A program made the position numbers and the translations under genes. Of a DNA stretch of 64,000 nt, positions 1 through 13,300 are shown piece after piece (position 1 is the first letter of the stretch; every line of letters starts with the position of its first letter). The stretch lies in the NCBI RefSeq assembly GCF_000203815.1, contig NW_004457639.1, forward strand, positions 682,001 through 746,000, given 5' to 3'. The notes beneath the pieces were generated by a model that had not been told where the DNA came from, ran no database searches, and worked only from the letters and a program-made list of their open reading frames with translations. This DNA is from Cavenderia fasciculata (taxonomy: Eukaryota > Evosea > Eumycetozoa > Acytosteliales > Cavenderiaceae).

Positions 1-707
1 GGCGGAAAAGAGAGCGCCTGCTGATACCTTGGAAGCTTCGATGGCCGATTTAAGAGAGAGGGTTGGAAGACTATCCAAAACCGATCCCTTTACATAACGA
101 TGAAGGTATTTATAGTCCTTGTGTTCCATCAACAATTCGAGTGTATAGAAATAATAGAAACCTCCTCCATTGGAGAAAGCATGGATAATCAAAGATTGAC
201 AATTTGGATTACTATTCAAATATTCTTTGATTTGATCCATCATTTTCTTACATTTACTTCTTGCTGGTGTTATAAATCTTTAAAAAATAATTATCTTAAT
301 TAGTATCATGATAGCACTATATATATATTGATTGTTGTTGTTTTGTTGTATTTACGTTTCAGAAGTTGTTGGACAATATGCAAATGTATTATAACCTTTT
401 TCATTCCATTTTAATGCATATCTAAATTAATTGATTCGATAGTGATAGGTAAGAGTGGTGGGTAGAAAGTAAGGTATAAGGAAGGATAAAAAGGTTAGTG
501 GTTTAATTATGTTGTATCGGGAACAAAGTTGCAATGATTTTACTTTTGAAGATGAGGCATTTGACTGCCCATCCAACCGTAGAGTAATACAATTGGTCTT
601 GATGATTCATCATTTGAAACAGCAGTACGGTTATCTAATTGAGGAATGGGTGATCCGACAGTAGCGGGTGTAAATTTAAGTAATGAATTTGCTTTAACAA
701 TACTCAT
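1..707 (-). CDS. TMEM53/DUF829-like alpha/beta-hydrolase-fold protein, 3' end cut by window edge
   Basis: The spliced model is complement(<1..277, 356..421, 544..707), giving 169 residues with all phases consistent. Start ATG at 707 is the first in-frame ATG. Visible motifs are RPIVLLYGWMGS near residue 40 (the first beta-strand and oxyanion-type loop of the DUF829 family), then a Tyr-rich segment, and HAFSNGGGFY in the last exon, which matches the family's nucleophile-elbow motif (FSNGG). KGSVLDSLP follows, resembling the family's FDS.P segment. Members are predicted hydrolase-like proteins; animal TMEM53 sits in the nuclear envelope and ER, but no membrane helix is visible in the part present here. 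Introns are 78 and 122 bp. The C-terminal portion lies outside the window, so the catalytic His cannot be checked. Family assignment is fairly sure; the substrate is unknown. Confidence 0.8.
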
Positions 708-1314
708 TTTTTTTATAGATGCTGCAAACAAAAAGAAAGAAAGGAAAGATATGTTTATATATTTATATTTAAATGTAAACTCAATGATTGATGTCTATAT
801 AACTCTCTTTCTTTCTTTCTTTCTTTTTAAAATAGAATTGTTTGTAAATTTAAATAAATTAAACAAAACCATTAAAAATATAGAAACAGTGTGTTTGGGA
901 CAAAACACGTAACCCTTTAACCAAAATAAGTAAGCAATGATCCAATTTCCTTTCGTTTTTGGTAATTTCATTGCAGTTGCATGTTTTTTATGGTTTTTTG
1001 TTTTTTTTTCAAACCTATCCTTATTTTTATTCATCAACCAACATCACTATGATGAACTGGTTGATCGTCTTTGAATTGGAAGGGTGGGAATAATTCCCCC
1101 TAGGGGTTCCAACCAAATTATAATATCATCATCATTCATGTACATAATAATAATAAAATCCATCCAAATATTTAAGTTGTTTAATTTATTTATTTATTTA
1201 TTATCTGTGACTTATCTAGTCATTTATTAGATAGGGTTAGTCGGTCTGGTATGTTGTAGCTATAATTCACACACCAATAATTATAATGGGTGCATTTAGG
1301 GGTTGAGATATATT
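708..1314. other. Intergenic, AT-rich
   Basis: This stretch lies between the start of the DUF829 gene and the 3' end of the THH1-like gene. It holds a (CTTT)n stretch around 803-825 and a TTTA-type simple repeat around 1184-1200. I see no coding exon with usable splice sites. It should contain the promoter of the DUF829 gene and the 3' UTR of the THH1-like gene. Confidence 0.6.
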
Positions 1315-2534
1315 TTAATAGGGAGAGTTGGAAGATGAGGAATTGGTACTATTATTTACAAAGTATGCTTTTGGGAGCGATGAGGGGATATAGTGGTATT
1401 GAGGGAGTGAGGGGGGCGGAAGGAAGATGGATTGGTTGGCTGTACCATTTTCATTGTGGATGATAAAGGCCGAGGAGGATGCGCCGCTCTCGCCGTTGAT
1501 GGTCATGGGTGGTGTCTGGCCATTGTAGCCACCTGCCATATGGGATCGAGCGTTGGCGCCGCCGCCACCACCGCCAGTCTTCATCTTGCGCAATCTAAAC
1601 ATCATGAGGATGGAAGGGAGGATTTCAGTGACGATAAAATAGACGAGCTCAAATTCCCAACACCAATCAAATGTTGAAGTACCCGCTTGCTGGGGATCGT
1701 TGAATGACAACTTGATACCGTACAGTGTGACAACTGCGCGAACGCCAAAACAAATGGTACACACACATCCAACGATAGCTGCACGTATAGCTTCGGGAGG
1801 TGGGCCACGCGAGTTGGCAATCAACGCCGATGTGGTCGTGCGAGACGATGCGCTGGTTGCAAGACCAGTGACCTTTCTGAACGATCGATAAAAGAGTATG
1901 CCAAAGAGGAGGAAACCAAGTCCGGCCAACAAAAACAACGTCGACAATACAGACTCGCATATCTGGTTCATTCGAACGTGTCGGTCGGTCGAGTCGGCCC
2001 ACAACACCAACACCAAAATCCAAACAATCAGTGCAACCACCAGACTCAGGCCAAATGCCCACAGACCGTGTTTATACTTGCGCCAGAAATCCATCGATCG
2101 CATATAGGGTCTCGTAAACCGACTATACAATTCCATCCAAAAGAGTAGTAAACATCCATACGCCAAAAACAACATCAATGATGACACTGTATACCATGTT
2201 AAAATTAAATCATAATATGATTGTATTGAATCCAATGAAAAAAAGAATACACTTCGAACTATAAGAATCAAAATAAAGACAAAAATAGAATAGTGAGTAT
2301 ATATATATGTGTGTGTGTATCTATTATTCTTTTTTTTTAAATATTCTACATACCCAACATTGCAATAGCAATAATAAAATGAAAGAATGTTTTTGGTTGT
2401 AGATTCTTTCTTTCTCCATTTTTGCTTACATGTAATCTGAGACGAATAGTCTGTACAAGAGCCCACATAAAAAGGAGTGCATCTATAAAGCCAACTATAT
2501 AGTTTACACTTAATATATTGATTACATTGACCAT
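1315..2534 (-). CDS. Seven-helix membrane protein, THH1/TOM1/TOM3-like (GPR137-related)
   Basis: The model is complement(1315..2258, 2354..2534), giving 374 residues. An upstream in-frame TTG is not needed, because ATG at 2534 starts right before the first hydrophobic segment. The single 95-bp intron joins ...IAIAMLG to VRSVFFF... in frame. Seven hydrophobic segments are visible: about residues 5-30, 48-68, 80-107, 130-155, 165-190, 215-240 and 255-275. The order and the basic loop after helix 3 (YSRFTRPYMRSMDFWRKYKHG) resemble the THH1/TOM1-3 family of plants and the lysosomal GPR137 family of animals. The C-terminus is a Gly-, Ser- and Asn-rich cytosolic tail with no clear domain. Plant members sit in the tonoplast. 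A receptor role is not shown. The family call is moderate; an unclassified dictyostelid 7TM protein is the alternative. Confidence 0.65.
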
Positions 2535-3079
2535 GATCGATAATTTGTTCAACTATCTATATGTCCTTTGATCAAAGTAACCTTAAAGAGAGAGGACTAT
2601 AGTACTTGCTATACTGCTGCTACTGTTGATGCTGATTGTATACAGTGATAATACTAAATGATGAATATTTCGATTGATCAAGACGACAATCCCCACACAC
2701 ACCAAAAGGCTAAACAACAACAAAAAAAATAGGGATGCGTGAAAATAATAGACTATTGGGCTTCACTGGGCTTGAGGGTGGGTTCTCCGCTTACGAGCAA
2801 CGAGATATTTTAATGTTTTACGGATTCGGGTATCTCGATTTAGGTCAAAGCAAGATAGGATATAAATAGTCTTATTTTGATTGGGAGTAATTTAAAAGTT
2901 GTACAATACCAATAGTGGAAATTAATAAACATTATATATATTGTTCTTTTCTTCTTGATAAAAATTATAATTTACTTTCTTTTTTTTTAAAAGGAATTTT
3001 ACCAAAGCATAGCAAAGAACTAAAGTGAAGTTTCATTTCATTCCAACAATCTCGACAGATAACTGTAGACTGTATAGTT
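2535..3079. promoter_or_regulatory. Divergent promoter region between the THH1-like and MSH1-like genes
   Basis: The 545 bp between two divergent ATGs have no coding potential that I can support. The middle (about 2760-2870) is clearly less AT-rich than its flanks and contains a short inverted repeat (CGAGATA at 2801 and TATCTCG at 2831). T- and A-rich tracts lie just upstream of the MSH1-like start, as is common for dictyostelid promoters. No defined factor site can be named. Confidence 0.5.
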
Positions 3080-6000
3080 ATGATCTCGTTGAGTAAGCTT
3101 CTCAATGTTGCATCTCAACACAATCATCTCTACATACATAGAGCCACTACTACTGCATCATCCGTGGTAGCGATAAGCGCTTCATCATCATCATTATCGT
3201 ACTCTTCTTCTTCTTCTTCTTCTACGTCAAACAAAAAGAAGAGAGTGGTTATTACACCATCTCCAAACACAATATTCTCATCTGAACCTTCATTATTCTC
3301 TCCAACAAGGAACAAAAAGTCTACTCCAACCCTTCAAAATACCAATCATCAACTTGAAGAGGATGACAATGACAATGACAATGATGATCATGACAATGAA
3401 ACCAAACAAGATCTTTTACAACCACCAAAGAAAGAATACAAGATTGTCATTCGTCAAGGATCATCTAAACTAAAAATTGCTCCAAAACAAGAAGATCATA
3501 GATATCAAGAAGTGGAAGAGGAAGAAGAACAAGAACAAGTAGATGAAGAAGAAGAAGAAGAAGATAATGAAGAAGAACAAATAGATGATACAAGTATTGA
3601 TACAAAATATAAACAATTAAAAGTAACACCTGCAATGCAACAATACTATCATTTCAAGAAGTTATATCCAAGTCATATTCTGTTATTTAGAATTGGTGAT
3701 TTCTATGAAATGTTTAATGATGATGCAATCACTGTATCAAGTTTATTACATATTACTGTAAGATGATGAAGAAAAAGAAGAAGAAGAAGAAAAGAGAGGA
3801 TTTAATTCATTTTATATTTATTGACTTGATATATTTTTTAAGTTAACATCAAGAGGAATCAAGAATACAACTAGTGAAATACCAATGTGTGGATTTCCGT
3901 ATCATTCAGCAGACAATTATATAGAAAAATTAATTAGACATGGAAAGACAGTGGCTGTTTGTGATCAAGTTGAAAGTGTTCAATCAAAGTCAAAAGGAAG
4001 TAAAGTTGTTAAAAGACAAGTTGTTAGAGTGTAAATATTTATTCAATTTATAAATCAAAAAGTATCCATTTAAACTTACTCTTTTTCTTTATGTTGTTAT
4101 AAGTGTAACACCTGGAACAGTTTATGAAGATAGATTTTTACAACCATTCCAAAATAATTATTTATTATCATTGTATCCATCAAATGAATCAATGATTAAA
4201 AAGAATAATACTACTAGTAGAGTTAAATCAAAAGAGGAAGATATGACAAACCAAAAATTCATTTTATCTTGGCTTGATCTTAGTACTGGTCAATTTTATT
4301 TATCTCAAACTACTTGTACGAAGAGCTTCTTTAAAGAGATACTTGAATATCTATAGTAATAATAACCATTTACTTTTTTTTTATTTTATTTTTTAGATGA
4401 TAATTTAGCAGGAGAAATTTATAGAATATCACCAAGTGAAATTTTATTACCAAAAATATTTATAGATAACCAAGATATTACCAAAATGTTGAAACCTTAT
4501 CATGTTACTATTGAAGATACATCAAATTACTCTTTATATAATAACCATTCAATGTTTAAGGAGGCGTATGATGGCATTGACGATTTACAAATGGTGTCTG
4601 ATAGTTTTCCAAACTTTTCAGTCGAGCAACTTGGAGTTGCCGGTTCGATTTTAAATTATATCTACAATACCCAGTTGGGAAGAATTCCTCATGTCTACCA
4701 ATTACAACAATATTCACAACAACAATCAATGTCTATTGATTATTCAACAAGAAATTCATTGGAACTTACAAAAACACTACAAAATACTAGAAAAGGAAGT
4801 TTATTGGATGTTATTGATAAAACTCAAACTGCTACTGGTAGTAGATTACTTCATTATAGACTTCGTATGTTCAAAAAAACAAAAACAAAATTATTTATTA
4901 ATTAATATTGATTTTTTTTTTTAGAATCACCAAGTTTATCAATAGAAGAAATTAATTGTAGATTAAATCTTTTAGAATATTTCCATGATAATAATGATTT
5001 GGTTAGAGAAACTAGAAGACATTTATCTAGGTGTCATGATTTGGAGAGATGTTTACAAAGAGTTTATATTGGAAAAGCAGGTCCGAGAGATTTAGCATCG
5101 ATTGGATCAACATTGTCATCATTATCCAATTTAAAGTCAATTATTTCAAAACACCTATCGTCTAAAGCAAACCGTGGACACGTTGGAAACAAACAATTGA
5201 TACAATTGGTTGATTCTATAGCAGATTTTGATCAACTATTAAATGAACTATCAGAAGCACTCGTCGATAATCCACCAATTGGTACTCAGGATGGAGGGTT
5301 TATTCAACAATCCTATAGCAAGGAGTTGAAAGAATTTATAAACACTAGAGACCACAGCAAAGAATTGATTAGTGGCATTCAAAAGAAATATCGTAGTTCT
5401 CTATCACTTTCAACACTAAAGATCAAGTATACACAAGCGATAGGGCATTTCTTTGAAATTCTTTCTACGAATCGCCATAAAATCCCTAACCACTTTATCC
5501 ATGTTCAAACTCTAATGAGTCACATGCGTTTCAAATCAAGCGATCTCATTGAAATGGAGGAAAAGATCAATAGAGCTCAATCACAAGCCTATGAAATTGA
5601 AATCCAAATCTTTCAACAACTTTGTGATCTAATCAAAGAATATGGTGACAAGATCAAAGAAGCAAGTCAAATACTTGCTCAAATTGATATTTCAACTTCT
5701 CTTGCTTTAATTTCTCATGAAAGAAATTATATTAGACCTAAAATTAGTGAAAAGTAATAGATACAAGAAAGATAAAGATAAATGTATTTCTAGTTTGTAT
5801 TAACAACTATTTGTTCTTTTTTTTTTAGACCAATATTAAATATAATAGGAGGTAGACATCCAACAGTTGAAGTAGCACAAATGGAAAAGATAGGATCATT
5901 TAAACAATTTATAACAAATGATTGTCATTTGGATTATGATACAAATACAGGATTGATATTAATTACAGGCCCCAACATGGGAGGAAAGAGTACTTTTATT

Positions 6001-6558
6001 AGACAGAATGCACTTATTACAATCATGGCACAGATGGGTTGTTTTGTTCCTGCCGATAGTGCAGAGATTGGTATTTCAGATAGCGTCTTTAGTCGTGTTG
6101 GCAGTTCGGATGACTTGGCAAACGATAGATCAACATTTATGGTAGAGATGGTAGAAACTGCTAGCATCCTTAAGAAAGCAACATCAAGATCATTAGTCAT
6201 TATGGACGAAGTTGGCAGGGGGACTAGTACTCTTGATGGTGCTGCAATTGCTCGTGCTGTCATTGAACATTTATATGCAAACAAAACTCGTACTCTATTT
6301 GCCACTCATCATCATGAACTTACTTCACTTGCCAGTCACATGCCAAATATTCAATGTTATGCTCTTGCAGTAAAGGAAGAAGACGATGATTTATTATTCA
6401 CTCACAAGGTTATGCCTGGCATTTCAAACAAATCCTATGGTATTTTTTGTGCTCGATTGGCTGGTGTTCCATTATCAGTCATTCAAAGAAGTCAACAAAT
6501 TTTAGAACAATTGGAGAATGCAACCAAAAGTATAGTAGTAAATAATAATAAACATTAA
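3080..6558 (+). CDS. MutS homologue, MSH1-like mismatch-binding ATPase, probably mitochondrial
   Basis: The six-exon model is join(3080..3757, 3843..4030, 4104..4355, 4397..4864, 4925..5753, 5829..6558), about 1,047 residues. The first 30 residues have hydroxylated and few basic residues and no acidic ones, consistent with a mitochondrial presequence. A Ser-rich and then Glu/Asp-rich linker (to about residue 170) precedes MutS domain I, whose FYE mismatch-wedge motif is in RIGDFYEMF. Domains II and III follow (exons 2-5), then the ATPase with GRHP, Walker [11 protein letters not shown] and Walker [12 protein letters not shown]. The wedge motif argues for an MSH1/MutS1 type and against MutS2 or MSH4/5; no C-terminal GIY-YIG domain of plant MSH1 is present. 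The exon 3/exon 4 junction is one base out of phase: the only GT donor at 4356 leaves one base too many, although homology clearly continues ([17 protein letters not shown]). Confidence 0.9.
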
Positions 6559-6852
6559 CTTCCATATTGTTTCATTTTGTATATATTTTTTAAATTTGAT
6601 TCAACCCAAAAATAGATTTTGGGTTTTTTACTATATTACTTTTATTTAAATTAATTTTATATATATAACAAGTTGTTTTGTTTATGTGTTTTTGGTATAT
6701 AACTCCAATAGAGTTAATTATGATATGATTCATTTTTTTTTTTTGTTGTGGAAAATTTTGGAAAAAAAATTGATTGATGGAAGATTTGGTGTTGTAAAGT
6801 TGGAAGGGGGGAAAAAGGTGGAAAAAAAAAAATTGGATCCAATTTATAATCC
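6559..6852. terminator. Shared 3' region of the convergent MSH1-like and Mei2-like genes
   Basis: The 294 bp between two convergent stop codons are almost pure A/T with T- and A-runs, plus a short near-palindrome around 6604-6630 (AACCCAAAA...TTTTGGGTT). That is suitable for 3' end formation on both strands. No gene is visible. Confidence 0.45.
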
Positions 6853-9800
6853 TTAATTATGTTGTGGTAAATAGGTTATAGAGTTTGCTTGTTTGTCGAC
6901 AATCGTTCCATCTTTCTCGTTGCATATAATTTCAGCGATAAATACATTTGGTGTGAATCCTTTATCTTGAGAGGTTGAACTTGGATTCTTTAGGTGTTGA
7001 ATAAGATTCAACTTGCCTTGGATTCTGGCATATGTGATCTCACATACTTTGGAGCAATAAAACTTTTCCCACTTTCTGCTATTAAAATCTGCAAAAAATT
7101 GAACAATAAAGCTAGAGTGAACAAAATTAATAAAGGCATAACCATAATTAACTTTTGTCTAAATATAAAAAATAAATGAAATAAATGAATTAATAAATAT
7201 TTGTACAATTATTTTTTGTTTTGTTTTCTATTGTTTACTTACATTTGGATCAATTGGTAAATATAAAAAGTCATAGGTTCCTTTAAAGTTTTCATCGACT
7301 ATTGAAAGTAACATTGTTTGAGTGAATCTGTTTGGTAGATTTTTGATCATGAGAGATGTTCTAGTATCCAAACTTTGCTTGACCCTATCGATTGATAGAA
7401 TATATTGTGGATCGGTAGCAAGTTGCGTTCCATCTCTTCCTCTTGGACTCTTTTCTGGGTTTCTTGGACTTTTTACAGATTTGATAGGGATTTGAAGACC
7501 CGTATTAACACGGGGTGAGGCTGGTGGTGAATTAATATTTAACATGTTTTGGAATTCGTTGGCTAGACTGGGTGGTTGTGGTGGTGGTGTTACTAATGTG
7601 GGTGTTGCCGCAGAAGAAGAAGAAGAAGAAGAGTTGATGATAATGTTGGTGTTGGGAGTTGTTGGTGTCATCGTGACTTGTTGTTGTTGTTGTTGTTGTT
7701 GAGAAGAAGTTGGCGTGTTTAACGTTGTGGTATTAGAGAGATCTACGGTTGAATTAATATTATTAAGATTTAAAGATTTTGGTTTTGAGCTCCAACTTTG
7801 TTGTATATTAGCTGGTGATACATTTGATGCGGTAGTAGTAAGAGTGTTGTTATTGATAATATTATTGTTATTGTTATTGTTGTTATTGTTATTGATATTA
7901 TTATTGGTGATAGTGGATGATATATTTACACCGTTGTTTGAAGATAAAGATAAAATATTGGTGGAAGAGGAGGAGGTGGGGGTAGAAGAAATGGGAGTGG
8001 ATTGTGAGTTACCACCAGCCGATGTTGATAGTTGTGAAGGTTGGTTAAAAGATGAGGAGGGGGTGGTTGATGGAGTAGATGGCTGAGACGACGATGAATT
8101 GGGGGTGGTGGACAGATTGAGCTTGGTGCTGAAAATGGAAGCTCCAGTGCGTCCATTCATCTGTTCAAAGAGCGGATTCAAGTCCATGTCGTAGGGATCG
8201 TTGGTGATCGAGGTTGAATGGTTGCAAAGGTTCTTTTTGTTGCCACCTGGACGCGAGTATTGGATACGAAGTCTCTTGCCAGCCAACTCTGCCTTGTTCA
8301 AATGCTTGATTGCCTCGGCTGCCTCGCGAGTGTCATAGTATTCGATAAACTTGTGGTGTGCCTTGTTTGGTGTCTCACGGATCTCTTTGATCTGTCCGTG
8401 TACGCCAAAGATCTGGGTGAGCTGTTGGTTGGTCATGCTAGGGTCGAGGTTAAAGACGACGAGGGTGCCAATGTCGTTGTTGCAGTCCTTGAGCATGGCG
8501 TAGCGGATGTCTAGTTTGCGTTTGTGAAGCTCAGTGTTGTGAAGATTACGAAGCGAAGACATGGCATGACGGATATCATAGTAGTCGACAATGATGAATC
8601 CACGGTGTTTGCAGGTGCCCATGATCGACTTGACTGGACCAAACGATGAAAAGAGAGACATGGCCGACTCGTCATCAATCGATGCGCTAATGTTGCCGAC
8701 AAAGAGTGTACGTGAAGGTGTCTCTTTGAGAATATACGATTCGATTTGTTGTGGTTGTGGGTATTGTTGTGATTGTTGCGACTGCGATTGTTGCGACTGT
8801 TGTTGTTGTTGTTGTTGATGAAGTGAAGCAGCAGAAGACTGTGAAGAAAGTTGTGAACTGTGGGTTGGAGTAGACGAGGACAAGGCCCCATATGAGAAAG
8901 ATGGTGAAGTGCTTCCCCCAACGACACTGCTTGGCATGAGCTTGGAACGTAGACCGCCGTTGATACCGTTGCTGCCGGCACCGTGGTGCAAGTGGCTGGG
9001 GTTCAATGGAGCCGATTGGGAAAAATTACCATAGTTGTAAGAGTCCTGCTGGCTGTCGAGACGTGGTGAAACGAGTGGTGAGTCAAACGAGGTGCTGACC
9101 ATGCTGGTGAGAGGGTTGTGGCTCGAGAACCCACCGTATGGAGATGGAGATGGCGAGGGAGAGAGCGACAATGACGCATTACCCATGACACTCGACAATC
9201 CGCTACCGCTACCGCCGCCACCATAGCTGTTACCCGTGTTGAGGCTGTAGCCAAGACTGTTGCTGTTGAAGCTGTTGTTAAGGCTGCTACCAGTCGAACC
9301 TCCACCGCCACCCACGCCAACACCGCCACCATTATTGTTGTTGCCTTGGTAGAGAAGTTGGTTTAATTGCTTCTCCATCATATTTACTTTGTTTTCGAGT
9401 TGTTGTTGAGTGGTTGATGCCTGTTGAGATGTTTGATGTTGTTGTTGTTGTTGCTGGATAGGAGGTGAGTTGACACGACGTGATTCTGGTGCACCACCGC
9501 CAGGATAGAAGCCATCAAAGTTGGGACTCATCGAACGGTACGTGGCATTGTCCGACATGTGCAAGCTAGTAAGATACGGACTGCTGCTACTGTTGTTGTC
9601 AGTGTTGCCCAACCATCCGCTGGCACCCGTTCCCGTGTACGACTTGGAGTGACCACCGCCCGAAGAAGATCCGTTGAGCTGCGAAAGTGGTGAGATTCGG
9701 GGAACAGGCTCGTCATCCGAGGTGAGTAGCTGATGATCGAGTCGGTGCATACTAGTATTGTCAATTCCTCCTGGCAATGAAGTTGATACTTTTTGTGAAT

Positions 9801-10386
9801 TATTGTTGCTGTTATATGCCGACGAAGGCATGTGAGAAAAAGATGATGGTGCTGGATTGGGGAACCCTCCATTACCATTCATCGAGTTGACACCTCCAAG
9901 TAGATTGAATGATTGATGAAATGATTGTTGTTGTGGTTGTTGTTGTTGTTGTTGTTGTTTGACTGGAAATCCTCCAAGACTTCCATTACTACCATTACTG
10001 GTAAGAGATCCTGCCAAACCATCCAACGAACCATAATCCGATGTCAATGGGAAACCTCCACCTCCTCCACCGCCACCTCTACCAAAGTGTTGACCAAATG
10101 ACGATGAAGTAGATGAATATGAAGATGATCCTCCCACTCCTCCATAGAGTGATGATGAGGATGATGGTTGTTGCATCATACCATGTTGTTGTTGTTGTTG
10201 TTGAGTTGGTTTAAAATCTCCAAAACCTCCGCCGCCACCAAGTCCAAACGAGGATGATGGTTGGTGATGATGGTGGTGGTGTTGGTGTTGGTGACCACCA
10301 CCTCCTTGGTGATGATGCCCACTGAGAAGTGTTCCCGATAAACCATCCACTGATGTATCGCTTACAAATCTAAACCCACTATCCAT
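6853..10386 (-). CDS. Mei2-like RNA-binding protein with three RRMs
   Basis: The model is complement(6853..7158, 7243..10386), 1,149 residues. Start ATG at 10386 opens the long first exon. RRM1 spans about residues 553-625 (RNP2 LFVGNI, RNP1-like HRGFIIVDY), RRM2 about 639-712 (LVVFNL, HHKFIEYY), and the diagnostic C-terminal Mei2-type RRM3 about 1007-1110 (MIKNLPNRFT, then NYGYAFINF in exon 2, KWEKF and ITYARIQGK). The 84-bp intron falls inside RRM3, at PIDPN/TKVNYGYAF. The first 550 residues and the linker after RRM2 are Gln-, Gly-, Ser-, His- and Asn-rich low-complexity sequence, which may support phase separation. Fission yeast Mei2 drives meiosis by binding meiRNA, and plant AML proteins act in meiosis and development; in dictyostelids a developmental or sexual-cycle role is only inferred. 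A family member is certain; the RNA target is unknown. Confidence 0.95.
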
Positions 10387-13300
10387 TTAAATACAAAACT
10401 CTCTCTCTCTCGTTTGTGTTGATAGTGTGTTGTTGAAAAAGATAATAATAATAGAAAAAGAAACTAAATTGAATATATAAATGTATTTATAATATATCAA
10501 ACTACTACTACTACTAATACTAATACTCCTGCTTGCTGCTGGTTATTTGAATGTCTAATTAATGAATTATCTTTTTTTGTTTTTGAAATGATGAATACAT
10601 ATAGATATCTAATTGAAAAGTTGTATATATAAATAAATGAATGATTGAATGAATGATCTTATATAGGTATTATTTTTGTTGTTTTTGATGTTATTATTAT
10701 CTACTCTTATAAACAAGTGTAGGAGAGAAAAATATATATGTATATATGTGAGGGAGGATTAAAGAAAAAAAAATAAAAAAAAATGGAAAGAGTTGGTATA
10801 TTGATAAATTAATATATAATCTCGTGAAAAATAGATATTAAACCAAAACTCTTGTTCCAAACAATACTGTTGTTTGTTTTGTTTTGTTGCTGTTGTTCAA
10901 AGATTAAATTAAAAATGGTAAAGAATCTAAAAAATGATAAAAAAAGAGGTAGGTAGGTAGGTAAACAAAGAGTAGGAGAGAAAAGAAAGATATGAAAAAA
11001 AAAATGTGTGAAGAAGTAGTGATAAAGGGGAGAGAGAGAGAGAGAGAAAGAAAGAGAGAATGGAGAGAGAAATGAGTGTTAGAATTTCTTGTTTGTTTGT
11101 TTGTTTTAAAAAAAACCTGGTTCGTTTGGTGGTGTGAGTGAGTCGTTCGTGTGTGTGGTTGGTGTTGTTTGACATTGTGATTATTATTATTATTATTATT
11201 ATTGATTGGTGGTGAATAGCAGTAGGTTGATTCATCCACCCACTCACCTCACCACCAATCATTACCCCTACTCCTACTACTACTACCACTGAACGCATAG
11301 AATAGAAAGATCATTCAAAGAATTCAATCGCTGCTAGCCCCTATCCTATTTCCTAAATTTTTGTTTTTTTTTTTTACCTCTATCTTTCACAGTTTTATAG
11401 AAGACTCTGTGTTGTAATCGCTGCTATTATCTTTTTTTTTTTTAATGTTATTGTATTGTGATGTCTATGTGTCTCTGTCTATGTGTATATCTGTACAAAA
11501 TGTAATAATAATAGAAAAAAAAAAAGACGAGACGAATGGTCAATTAAACTTACGTTAAAGTGTGTGAAAAACCAAGCCAGAAGCTATATTATTGAAAAAA
11601 ATTGGTGAACACCACTTGTTTTTTTTTGTTTCTTTTTTAATGTTCGTAGTAAAAGAGGGTGAGAATGTCGAACAATTAGAGACTTTAGAATGTAAAATTG
11701 AACTATGTTAATATCTTAAGATCGCGTAGTAGTGGTTTCATATGCATAACATGAATAGTTGGTTTGGTTGGTTGGTTGATTGATTGTTTGGTGAGGGAAA
11801 AAGAGGTATGTAAGGTTGTATGGGTTCGTCGTCGGTCGCGACCGGTTGGTTGGTTGGTTTGACTAATTAAGAATATAGATAGAAGAGGGAATGATTGTGT
11901 CTTATATATATCTCTCTCTTACTTTTGTTTCTATCTCTTTTTATATATATATATATATAAAGTTATATATATATATAAAAAAAGTGAGTTCGAGGTAGTT
12001 GGGTGTAACTATGTATGTAGGAGTAATAAACTGCTTGTTGTTCAGAATACCAACACGGTTTTTTATTTTTAGACAAAAAATTAAATTAATTTGATTTGAA
12101 CAAAAGAGGTCGGGTCGAAGAAGATGAAAATTAAATGTATCTTGGACAAAAAAAAAAAAAAATATATAAAACAAAAAAAGAAAAAGAATCTTATTTTTTT
12201 TTTTTAAATTACAGTGTGACAAGACAGATAGATAGATAGATTGATTGGTTGATGTTGGATCTAACTAACAGATTATTGTTATCTCCACTCAACCCTCCTC
12301 CTCGGATAGGGGTTGAGAAAGTGTGTTGTGGTGATCGGTCGACGTGGTGGCGTGTGTGTGTGTGCTTGAGATAATTCAGTAGCATCACATCATGATGCGT
12401 AGTAGAAATAAGGAAAGAAAAGGAAGGAAGAAAGGAGCTTGAGACATAAGTTAACAACACCCACAACACTAACTGACAGTGTAGTGTGTCTGTTATTGTG
12501 ATAAGATTCACGAACCTGTTCTCTTATTGTTAACCAATGTTGTTGTTGTTCTTTCACAACCCTTCCTTCTATAACTTTGAACTTTTCTACATTCTATCTA
12601 ATAGTATCATCAATGGTGATTCCGATAACCGCTGCTACTCGCTCGCCAGATGATGATGATCATGATGGCATGTACAAAGATATATAGACAGCAAACACAA
12701 CCGCTGTATCAATGATGTAGAAAGGAAGGAAGGAACTGTGCGATGAATGATGAGCAACTTGTATGTGTCTTCTCTGTGTCGCATCTTCTTACTTTTTGAT
12801 TGTCGTCGTCTCTCTCTTTTGATTGAATATATTTGAACTCTGTTTTTTCTCTCTATCTCTCTCTCTCCTCTAGACAAAAGATAGATAATTATATAAACAA
12901 CAATAAAAGAGAAAATAACAATTCTGATCAGAAAGAATAGGTCGAAATGATTGATCACAACAAGGTATGCCCACCGATGCCCTGTTGTTGCTGTTCAACT
13001 CGAGCGCTCTGACCATCCAATCAATCGAGTTGGTTCAAGGAACGGATAATTTTCTTTCATGCTGTCTTGTCTCTCGCCCTCCCTGTTTGCTATTTGCCTG
13101 TCCTTGTTGATCATCACCCTTTCGACTGAAAAAAAACAAGAGAGAGAAACGGACGGATAAAAAAGATTGTATGAGCCCCACAAAAGAAAGCCAAATCATC
13201 ACAGTTTATGGATGGTCCTTGGTCATGCAATGAACGAGGCCACACCCCCTCCCTACACGTCGATGGATGACAATATTGTAGATTTAGAGAGCTCTGAAGA

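Noticed and set aside
2801-2837. Short inverted repeat CGAGATA/TATCTCG in the THH1-like/MSH1 promoter
   Set aside because: Seven base pairs with a 23-base loop are expected by chance; kept only as a note in the region entry.
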